Shown: piece after piece, positions 33,421-42,945 of the stretch
How positions within the stretch are numbered: position 1 is the stretch's first letter
How the letters are laid out: every line of letters begins with the position of its first letter
Assembly (NCBI GenBank): GCA_947000775.1
Contig: CAMQGK010000567.1
Span: 22,846,001-22,910,000 of the forward strand
Direction of reading: 5' to 3'
From: Pterois miles
Lineage: Eukaryota > Chordata > Actinopteri > Perciformes > Scorpaenidae
DNA: 64,000 nucleotides
Translations under genes and position numbers: made by a program
The notes under the pieces: generated by a model
Databases searched by the model: none
Told to the model about the DNA's origin: nothing
What the model saw: the letters and a program-made list of their open reading frames with translations, nothing else

Positions 33421-36400
33421 CAAATTTTTTTGATGTTAAAAAAAATCATAAAAACGGTCGTATTAAAGCATGTAAAATGATTCTATGGTGGAAAAAAGGC
33501 ATTTTGTGAAATGTTGGAATATTAACAAAAAAAACGCCATAGTATAGTATGTCGAAATTTTTCGATGAAAACGTCTAATTTTTTTGATGTTGAAAAATAT
33601 CATGAAAACGGTCCTATTATAGAATGTAATATGATTCTATGGTGGAAAAAAGTCATTTTGTGAAATGTTGGAAAATTTTACCAAAAAAAATCGTCATAGT
33701 ATAGTATGTCGAAATTTTTCGATGAAAACGTCAAATTTTTTTGATGTTAAAAAAAATCATAAAAACGGTCGTATTAAAGCATGTAAAATGATTCTATGGT
33801 GGAAAAAAGGCATTTTGTGAAATGTTGGAATATTAACAAAAAAAAACGTCATAGTATAGTATGTCGAAATTTTTCGATGAAAATGTCAAATTTTTTTGAT
33901 GTTCAAAAAAGTCTTGAAAACAGTCGTATTATAGCATGTAAAATGATTCTATGGTGGAAAAAAGTCATTTCGTAAAATGTTGGAAAATTTTACAAAAAAA
34001 ACATAATAAAATAGAATGTGGAAATTTTTTGAAAAAAAAATAAAATTTTTTTTATTTTAAAAAAAAAAATGAAAACAGTCGTATTATAGCATGTAAAATG
34101 ATTCTCTGGTGGAAAAAAGTCATTTTGTGAAATGTTGGAAAATTTTACAAAAAAAACATCATAGTATAGTATGTCGAAATTTTTCGATGAAAAAATAAAA
34201 TTTTTTTGAGGGGGAAAAAAAAATAAAAAAAAAGGTATAATAAAAAAAAAAAAAATTTTATGGGGGAAAAAAAATATTTTGAGGGAAAAGGGGAAAAAAA
34301 AAAAAAAAAAAAAAGAGGATAGTATGTCGAAATTTTTCGATGAAAACGTCTAATTTTTTTGATGTTGAAAAATATCATGAAAATGGTCCTATTATAGAAT
34401 GTAATATGATTCTATGGTGGAAAAAAGTCATTTCGTGAAATGTTGTGATATAAAAAAAAACGCTATAGTATAGTATGTCGAAATTTTTGGATGAAAACAT
34501 CAAATTTTTTTGATGTTGAAAAATATCATGAAACGGTCGTATTATAGCATGTAAAATGATTCTATGGTGGAAAATAATCATTTCGTGAAATGCTGGAAAA
34601 TTTTATAAAAAAAAAAATGTCAAATGTCAAAAATGTGGAAATTTTTTGATGAAAATCTTAAATTTTTGGATGTTGAAAAAAATCATGAAAACGGTCGTAT
34701 TATAGCATGTAAAATGATTCTATGGTGGAAAAAAGGCATTTTGTGAAATGTTGGAAAATTAACAAAAAAACGCCATAGTATAGTATGTCGAAATTTTTCG
34801 ATGAAAACGTCTAATTTTTTTGATGTTGAAAAATATCATGAAAATGGTCCTATTATAGAATGTAAAATGATTCTATGGTGGAAAATTTTTCGATGAAAAC
34901 GTCAAATTTTTTTGATGTTAAAAAAAATCATGAAAACGGTCGTATTAAAGCATGTAAAATGATTCTATGGTGGAAAAAAGGCATTTTGTGAAATGTTGGA
35001 ATATTAACAAAAAAAACGCCATAGTATAGTATGTCGAAAATTTTCGATGAAAACGTCTAATTTTTTTGATGTTGAAAAATATCATGAAAACGGTCCTATT
35101 ATAGAATGTAATATGATTCTATGGTGGAAAAAAGTCATTTCGTGAAATGTTGGAAAATTTTACCAAAAAAAATCGTCATAGTATAGTATGTCGAAATTTT
35201 TCGATGAAAACGTCAAATTTTTTTGATGTTAAAAAAAATCATAAAAACGGTCGTATTAAAGCATGTAAAATGATTCTATGGTGGAAAAAAGGCATTTTGT
35301 GAAATGTTGGAATATTAACAAAAAAAACGCCATAGTATAGTATGTCGAAATTTTTCGATGAAAACGTCTAATTTTTTTGATGTTGAAAAATATCATGAAA
35401 ACGGTCCTATTATAGAATGTAATATGATTCTATGGTGGAAAAAAGTCATTTTGTGAAATGTTGGAAAATTTTACCAAAAAAAATCGTCATAGTATAGTAT
35501 GTCGAAATTTTTCGATGAAAACGTCAAATTTTTTTGATGTTAAAAAAAATCATAAAAACGGTCGTATTAAAGCATGTAAAATGATTCTATGGTGGAAAAA
35601 AGGCATTTTGTGAAATGTTGGAATATTAACAAAAAAAACGTCATAGTATAGTATGTCGAAATTTTTCGATGAAAATGTCAAATTTTTTTGATGTTCAAAA
35701 AAGTCTTGAAAACAGTCGTATTATAGCATGTAAAATGATTCTATGGTGGAAAAAAGTCATTTCGCAAAATGTTGGAAAATTTTACAAAAAAAACGTCATA
35801 GTATAGCATGTCGAAATTTTTCGATGAAAACGTCAAATTTTTTTGATGTTCAAAAAAATCATGAAAACAGTCGTATTATAGCATGTAAAATGATTCTCTG
35901 GTGGAAAAAAGTCATTTTGTGAAATGTTGGAAAATTTTACAAAAAAAACATCATAGTATAGTATGTCGAAATTTTTCGATGAAAACATCAAATTTTTTTG
36001 ATGTTGAAAAAAATCCTGAAAACAGTCGTATTATAGCATGTAAAATGATTTTATGGTGGAAAAAAGATATTTCGTGAAATGTTGTGATATTAAAAAAAAC
36101 GCTATAGTATAGTATGTCGAAATTTTTCGATGAAAACATCAAATTTTTTTGATGTTGAAAAAAATCCTGAAAACAGTCGTATTATAGCATGTAAAATGAT
36201 TCTATGGTGGAAAAAAGTCATTGTGTGAAATTTTGGAAAATTTTACAAAAAAAAATGTCAAAGCATAGTATGTCGAAATTTTTGGATGAAAACATCAAAT
36301 TTTTTTTATGTTAAAAAAAATCATGAAAACGGTCGTATTATAGCATGTAAAATGATTCTATGGTGGAAAAAAGTCATTTCGTGAAATGTTGTGATATTAA

Positions 36401-38391
36401 AAAAAAAACGCTATAGTATAGTATGTCGAAATTTTTTGATGAAAACATCAAATTTTTTTGATGTTGAAAAAAATCCTGAAAACAGTCATATTATAGCATG
36501 TAAAATGATTCTATGGTGGAAAAAAGTCATTTCGTGAAATGTTGTGATATTAAAAAAAACGCTATAGTATAGTATGTCGAAATTTTTCGATGAAAATGTC
36601 AAATTTTTTTGATGTTGAAAAAAATCATGAAAACAGTTGTATTATAGCATGTAAAATGATTCTATGGTGGAAAAAAGTCATTTCGTGAAATGTTGGAAAA
36701 TTTTACAAAAAAAACGTCATAGTATAGTATGTCAAAATTTTTGGATGAAAACATCAAATTTTTTTTATGTTAAAAAAATCATGAAAACGGTCGTATTATA
36801 GCATGTAAAATGATTCTATGGTGGAAAAATGTCATTTTGTGAAATGTTGGAAAATTTTACAAAAAAAACGTCATAGTATAGTATGTCGAACTTTTTCGAT
36901 GAAAACATCAAATTTTTTTGATGTTAAAAAATATCATGAAAACGGTCGTATTATAGCATGTAAAATGATTCTATGGTGGAAAATAATCATTTCATGAAAT
37001 GCTGGAAAATTTTATAAAAAAAACGTCAGTATAGTCTGTCGGAATTTTTTGATGAAAGCATAAAATTTTTTGATGTTGAAAAAAATCCTGAAAACGGTTG
37101 TATTATAGCATGTAAAATGATTCTATGGTGGAAAAAAGTCATTTCGTGAAATGTTGGAATATTAAAAAAACACTATAGTATAGTATGTCGAAATTTTTCG
37201 ATGAAAATGTCAAATTTTTTTGGTGTTGAAAAATATCATGAAAACGGTCCTATTATAGTATGTAAAATGATTCTATGGTGGAAAAAAGTCATTTTCTGAA
37301 ATGTTGGAAAATTTTACAAAAAAAATGTCATAGTATAGTATGTCGAAATTTTTCGATGAAAATGTCAAATTTTTTTGATGTTGAAAAAAATCCTGAAAAC
37401 AGTCATATTATAGCATGTAAAATGATTCTATGGTGGAAAAAAGTCATTTCGTGAAATGTTGTGATATTAAAAAAAACGCTATAGTATAGTATGTCGAAAT
37501 TTTTCGATGAAAATGTCAAATTTTTTTGATGTTGAAAAAAATCATGAAAACAGTTGTATTATAGCATGTAAAATGATTCTATGGTGGAAAAAAGTCATTT
37601 CGTGAAATGTTGGAAAATTTTACAAAAAAACGTCATAGTATAGTATGTCAAAATTTTTGGATGAAAACATCAAATTTTTTTTATGTTGAAAAAAATCATG
37701 AAAACGGTCGTATTATAGCATGTAAAATGATTCTATGGTGGAAAAATGTCATTTTGTGAAATGTTGGAAAATTTTACAAAAAAAAACGTCATAGTATAGT
37801 ATGTCGAACTTTTTCGATGAAAACATCAAATTTTTTTGATGTTAAAAAATATCATGAAAACGGTCGTATTATAGCATGTAAAATGATTCTATGGTGGAAA
37901 ATAATCATTTCATGAAATGCTGGAAAATTTTATAAAAAAAACGTCAGTATAGTCTGTCGGAATTTTTTGATGAAAGCATAAAATTTTTTGATGTTGAAAA
38001 AAATCCTGAAAACGGTTGTATTATAGCATGTAAAATGATTCTATGGTGGAAAAAAGTCATTTCGTGAAATGTTGGAATATTAAAAAAACACTATAGTATA
38101 GTATGTCGAAATTTTTCGATGAAAATGTCAAATTTTTTTGGTGTTGAAAAATATCATGAAAACGGTCCTATTATAGTATGTAAAATGATTCTATGGTGGA
38201 AAAAAGTCATTTTCTGAAATGTTGGAAAATTTTACAAAAAAAATGTCATAGTATAGTATGTCGAAATTTTTCGATGAAAATGTCAAATTTTTTTGATGTT
38301 GAAAAAAATCCTGAAAACAGTCGTATTATAGCATGTAAAATGATTCTATGGTGGAACAAAGGCATTTCGTGAAATGCATGAAAAAAACGCA
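33421..38391 (+). repeat. Satellite array, forward orientation (block 6)
   Basis: About thirty forward monomers. The stretch 34320-34900 repeats 29280-29870, including a unique deletion junction. The stretch from 36541 repeats from 37458 (917 bp apart), including odd variants such as GTCAGTATAGTCTGTCGGAA. Scrambled A-rich DNA occurs at 34185-34320. Confidence 0.9.
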
Positions 38392-38412
38392 ATAGTATAC
38401 TAAATATACTAT
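38392..38412. repeat. Palindromic satellite strand-switch junction
   Basis: ATAGTATA (38392-38399) and TATACTAT (38405-38412) are exact reverse complements around a 5-bp centre. The array reads forward on the left and reverse on the right, with no transposon at the switch. Confidence 0.8.
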
Positions 38413-38776
38413 GACTTTTTTAAATTTTTTTTTTTCACTAAATTTTTGATTACGCTATGAAATCATTTATTTTCAATATGAAATGAATGTACATACTATA
38501 CTATGATGTTTTTTGGTAAAATTTTTCAAAATACTGTACTTTGAGGTTTTTCCATGAAATTTTTCGACATACTATACTATGACTTTTTTTCATAAAATTT
38601 TTGATTATGCTATGAAATCATTTATTTTCTATATGAAATGAATGCACATACTACAATACGAATTTTTTTGGTAAAAGTTTTAAAACTACGATACTTTTTC
38701 CATGAAATTTTTTGACATACTATACTATGACTTTTTTTTCATGAAATTCTTGAATATGGTATGACATTTATTTTTC
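38413..38776 (-). repeat. Satellite, reverse orientation (block 7a)
   Basis: Two to three units of the reverse subtype also seen at 9.8-11.4 kb. It ends in CATTTATTTTTC (38765-38776), the left copy of the LINE target duplication. Confidence 0.85.
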
Positions 38777-39084
38777 AAAAGGACCCTCTGAGTAATCCAG
38801 GCAGAGGAGAAGTGATCCGGCCCGGAGGAAGTCCAGGGCCGGCGTCTGGAGCCAGGCCCAGACGGAGGGCCCATGAGCGTGAGCCTGGTGGCAGGGCTTT
38901 CCACGGAGCCACGGAGCAGCCGGCTCAGCCCGAAAAAGCTACGTGGTAACCACCTCCTCTCCATCCATCCTGTGGGCCCACCACCTGCAGGAGGAAACTC
39001 TGGGGTCGGGTGCGCTGTCATATGGGTGGCAGTGAAAGCCGGGCACCTCAACGGACCAGACCCGGGCGGCATGGGCTGGCTCTG

Positions 39085-39919
39085 GGGACGTGGAACGTCA
39101 CCTCTCTGTGAGGGAAGGAGCTGTAGCTTGAGCGGGAGGTGGAGCGCTATCAGTTAGATCTGGTAGGGCTTACCTCTCTGCACAGCCTCGACTCTGGAAC
39201 CGTTTTCCTGGATAGGGGTTGGACTCTATTCTTCCCTGGAGTTGCCCAAGGTGTGAGGCACCAAGCGGGTGTGGGGATACTCACAAATTCCCGGTTGAGT
39301 GATGCTATGTTGGGGTTTACCCCAGTGGACAAAAGGGTCGCCTTCCTGTCCCTTTCGGGTTGTGGGGGGGGGCTCTGACTGTTGTTTGTGCATATGCACC
39401 AAACAGCAGTTCAGACTACTCGACCTTCTTGGAGACCCTGAATAGAGTCCTGTATGGGGCCCCAGTAGGGGATTCCATTGTTCTGCTGGGGGACTTCAAC
39501 ATGCACATGGGCAACGATGGAGGCACCTGGAGAGGCATGAATGGGAGGAATGGCCTACCTGATCTGAACCCGAGCGGTCGTTTGTTATTGGACTTCTGTT
39601 CTAGCCATGGGCTGTCCATAACAAATACCATGTTCGAACATAAGGATGCTCATAAGTGTACTTGGTACCAGAGCACCCTAGGCCGAAGATCGATTTTGTG
39701 ATTGTATTATCTGATCTGAGGCCGCATGTTTTGGACTCTCAGGTGAAGAGAGGGGCAGAGCTGTCAACTGATCACCATCTGGTGGTGAGTTGGATCAGAG
39801 GGTGGGGGAAGACTCTGGACAGACCTGGCAAACCCAAACATGTAGTGCGGGTGAACTGGGAACGTCTGGAGGAGGCCCCTATCCGAGAGATCTTCACACC
39901 TCCGGCAGAACTTTTCTAG
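39085..39919 (+). pseudogene. LINE endonuclease domain, frameshifted
   Basis: Spread over three overlapping frames. The first (39139-39378) has VERYQLDLVGLTS and LDRGWTLFFPGVAQG. The second (39360-39701) has LTVVCAYAPNSS, the catalytic-type motif LLGDFNMHMG, and NTMFEHKDAHKCTWYQ. The third (39656-39919) has IDFVIVLSDLRP and the terminal histidine motif ELSTDHHLVVSW. These are the hallmark motifs of AP-like endonucleases that nick target DNA for target-primed reverse transcription. Two frame changes near 39365 and 39690 and a stop at 39917-39919 inactivate it. The N-terminal portion before 39139 continues in shifted frames from about 39085. Confidence 0.85.
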
Positions 39920-40017
39920 CATCCCTGTGGAAGCTGGGGGCATTGAACCTGAGTGGGCGATGTTCAAAGCTTCCATTGCTGAAGCTGCGGCGGTGAGCTG
40001 TGGCCTGAGGGTCTTAG

Positions 40018-40389
40018 GTGCCTCAAGGGGGCGTTAACCCTCGAACACCATGGTGGACACCGGTGGTCAAGGAAGCTGTCCAACTGAAGAAGGAGTCCTT
40101 CCAGGATATGTTATCTCGGAGGACTCCGGAGGCAGTTGCAAGGTACCGACAGGCCCATAGGGCAGCAGCCGCTGCCGTAAAGGAGGCAAAGCAGCGGGTG
40201 TGGGAGGAGTTCAGAGCAGCCATGGAGAGGGACTTTCGGTCGGCACCAAGGTGCTTCTGGAAAACTGTCTGGCACCTCAGGAGGGGGAAACGGGGAACCA
40301 TCCAAGCTGTTTACAGTAAGGATGGGACACTGTTGACCTCAACTGAGGACGTAACCGGGCGGTGGAAGGAGCACTTTGGGAACTCCTGA
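40018..40389 (+). pseudogene. LINE linker region between endonuclease and RT
   Basis: A 123-residue open frame, rich in Arg, Lys and Ala (WWTPVVKEAVQLKKESF, YRQAHRAAAAAVKEAKQRVW, FWKTVWHLRRGKRG). It corresponds to the basic helical linker preceding RT in this LINE family. It ends where the foreign insertion begins. The segment between 39919 and 40018 is in another frame. Confidence 0.8.
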
Positions 40390-40395
40390 ACCCGA

Positions 40396-40457
40396 ATAAA
40401 ATAAGATAAGATATTCCTTTATTGGTCCCACAGTGGGGAAATTCACAATGATATGAA
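40396..40457 (+). repeat. Short repeat insertion inside the LINE
   Basis: A 60-bp block reading AATAAAATAAGATAAG, TATTCCTTTATTGGTCCCAC and AGTGGGGAAATTCACA interrupts the LINE between its linker and RT. This A-rich GATAAG plus TATTGGTCCCACAGTGGGGAAA phrase is a common teleost interspersed motif. Exact ends are uncertain. Confidence 0.6.
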
Positions 40458-40592
40458 TGATATGCCCTCTCTTGTAGAGGCAGAGCCGGAAGCTGATGGG
40501 GGATCATTGTCAATTTCCCTGGTGGAAGTCAATGAGGTAGTTAAACAGCTCCACAGTGGCAAGGCCCCGGGATTGACGAAATCTGTCCAGAA

Positions 40593-41285
40593 ATGCTGAA
40601 GGCTCTGGGTATGGAGGGGCTGTCATGGATGACACGCCTCTTCAACATTGCGTGGAAGTCAGGGACAGTGCCCAAAGAGTGGCAGACTGGGGTGGTGGTT
40701 CCCCTGTTCAAAAAGGGGGACCAGAGAGTGTGTGCCAATTACAAGGGTATCACACTACTCAGCTTCCCTGGTAAAGTCTACTCTAGGGTGCTGGATAGGA
40801 GGGTTCGGCCAATAGTTGAACCTCAGATTGAAGAGGAACAATGCGGATTTCGTCCTGGCCGTGGAACAACGGACCAGCTCTTCACTCTCACAAGGATCCT
40901 TGAGGGGGCCTGGGAGTATGCCCATCCAGTGTACATGTGTTTTGTAGACTTGGAGAAGGCGTACGATCGGGTCCCCCGGGGTATACTGTGGGAGGTGCTG
41001 CGGGAATATGGGGTGAGGGGGTCACTTCTCAGGGCCATCCAATCCCTTTACTTCCAAAGCGAGAGCTGCGTCCGGGTTCTCGGCAGTAAGTCGGACTCGT
41101 TTCCGGTGGGCGTTGGCCTTCGCCAGGGTTGCGCCTTGTCTCCAATCCGGTTCGTGATATTCATGGACAGGATATTGAGGCGTAGTCGGGGGGAGGAGGG
41201 TTTGCAGATTGGTGTGCTGAGGATCTCATCGCTGCTTTTTGCAGATGATGTGGTTCTGCTGGCATCATCAGTCTGTGACCTCTAG
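40593..41285 (+). pseudogene. LINE reverse transcriptase domain
   Basis: 230 residues. RT motifs in order: WQTGVVVPLFKKGD, NYKGITLLSFPGKVYSRVL, EEQCGFRPGRGTTDQLFTL, CFVDLEKAYDRVPRGILW (catalytic Asp), VGLRQGCALSP and LLFADDVVLLAS (catalytic FADD). All catalytic residues are present. It ends at a TAG (41283-41285), after which the same frame continues, so one nonsense change separates it from the thumb fragment. The upstream RT start (about 40458-40592) is frameshifted. Confidence 0.9.
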
Positions 41286-41327
41286 CGCTCACTGGATCGG
41301 TTCGCAGCCGAGTGTGAAGCAGCTGGG

Positions 41328-42012
41328 ATGAGGATCAGCACCTCAAAATCGGAGGCCATGGTTCTCAGCAGGAAACCGATGGATTGTCTACTCCAGGTAG
41401 AGAATGAGTCTTTACCCCAAGTGAAGGAGTTCAAGTACCTCGGGGTCTTGTTCACGAGTGAGGGAACAATGGAACGTGAGATTGGCCGGAGAATCGGAGC
41501 AGCGGGGGCGGTATTGCAGTCGCTGTACCGCACCGTTGTGACGAAGAGAGAGTTGAGCCGGAAGGCAAAGCTCTCTATCTACCGGTCAATCTTCGTGCCT
41601 ACTCTCACCTATGGTCATGACCGAAAGAACTAGATCGCGAGTACAAGCGGCCGAAATGGGTTTCCTCAGGAGGGTGGCTGGCATCTCCCTTAGATATAAG
41701 GTGAGAAGCTCAGTCATCCGTGAGGGACTCGGAGTAGAGCCGCTGCTCCTTTGCGTTGAAAGGAGCCAGTTGAGGTGGTTCGGGCATCTGGTAAGGATGC
41801 CTCCTGGGCGCCTCCCTAGGGAGGTGTTCCAGGCACGACCAGCTGAGAGGAGACCCCGGGGACGACCCAGGACTAGATGGAGAAATTATATTTCCACTCT
41901 GGCCTGGGAACGCCTCGGGATCCCCCAGTCAGAGCTGGTTAATGTGGCCCGGGAAACGGGAGTTTGGGGTCCCCTGCTGGAGCTGTTGCCCCCGCAACCC
42001 GACCCCGGATAA
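41328..42012 (+). pseudogene. LINE RT thumb and C-terminal region
   Basis: Two overlapping frames. 41328-41633 starts MRISTSKSEAMVLSRKPM and includes FKYLGVLFTSEGTME and SIYRSIFVPTLTYGHD, in the same frame as the RT domain. 41611-42012 starts MVMTERTRSRVQAAEMGF and ends LLPPQPDPG, followed by the 3' tail. The frame change at about 41615 fits loss of a short segment between two GTCATGA-like repeats, an inference from the other members of this family. The Arg-rich C-terminus (RPRGRPRTRWRNYIS) is conserved with the 32288-32503 fragment. Confidence 0.85.
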
Positions 42013-42039
42013 GCGGTTGAAGATGAAGATGATGATGAT

Positions 42040-42545
42040 CATTTATTTTCTATATGAAATGAATGCACATATTGTACTATGATGTTTTTAGGTAAAAATT
42101 TGTAAAATACTGTACTTTGATGTTTTTCCATGAAATTTATCAACATACTATAGTATGACTTTTTTTTAAAAGAATTTTTTGACATACTATACTATGACTT
42201 TTTTTCCTGAAATTTTTAAATATGCTATGCCATCATTTATTTTCTATATGAAATAGAGTGTTTGGATGGATGATGTTTTTCCATGAAATTTATCAACATA
42301 CTATAGTATGACGTTTTCTTACATGAAATGAATCCACAAACTATACTATGATGTTTTTCCTTGAAAAATTTTGACATAATATACTTTGACGTTGTTCCAT
42401 GAAATTTTCCAACATAATATCACATTTTACATGAAATTTTTTAAAATACTATATTATGAACATACTATACTATGATTTTTTTTATGAATTTTTTCAATTT
42501 ACTATACCAGGACTTTTTATAAGAATATTTTAGAGATGCTATTAC
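42040..42545 (-). repeat. Satellite, reverse orientation (block 7b)
   Basis: Reverse subtype resumes after the LINE and becomes irregular. GACTTTTTAT (42511-42520) is the reverse complement of ATAAAAAGTC (42552-42561), marking the next strand switch. Confidence 0.8.
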
Positions 42546-42945
42546 AAAAACATAAAAAGTCTTAGTATGTCAAAAAAATAGTGAAAAAAGGCGATTATAA
42601 AGTCAAAGTACCAAAGTTTGCCAAAAAAAGTTTTGTCTTTTTTGAAAAAAAAAGGTTAAAAAAGTTTTAGTATAGTATGTTGAAAAAGTCACATTATAGT
42701 ATGTCAAAAAAGTCATAGTATAGTATGTCCAAAAAGTGATAAAAGTCATAGTACAGTGTGTCAAAAAGTCATAAAATAGTAAGTCAAAAAAGCATTGAAA
42801 ACATCATAATATAGCATTTCAAAAAATGTGATTAAAAAGTCATAGTACAGTATTTTTAAAAAAAAGTTTTAGTATAGTATGTTGAAAAAAGTCATAGTAT
42901 GTCAAAAAAAAAAATCCCCAAAAAAGTCATAGTATACTGTGAACT
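42546..42945 (+). repeat. Degenerate satellite edge, forward orientation
   Basis: Irregular short repeats of AAAAAGTCATAGTATAGTATG, the mirror image in orientation of the left edge at 5.8-7.3 kb. They fade out by about 42945. Confidence 0.85.

Larger units (their letters stand above)
38777..42039 (+). mobile_element. LINE (endonuclease/RT non-LTR retrotransposon), most complete copy
   Basis: 3,263 bp, 5'-truncated relative to the copy at 30862. Target duplication: CATTTATTTTTC (38765-38776) and CATTTATTTTC (42040-42050). Order is GC-rich leader, apurinic endonuclease, linker, reverse transcriptase with FADD, Arg-rich C-terminus, then a tail GGATAAGCGGTTGAAGATG with GAT repeats. The short 3' tandem repeat instead of poly(A) is typical of RTE-like and some other fish LINEs; I do not assign the clade firmly. 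The single ORF is broken by several frameshifts, a TAG at 41283-41285 and a short foreign insertion at about 40396-40457. Confidence 0.9.

Noticed and set aside
8156..42945. CRISPR-like regular repeats
   Set aside because: The repeats are head-to-tail satellite monomers with no unique spacers, in a genome full of vertebrate-type transposons.
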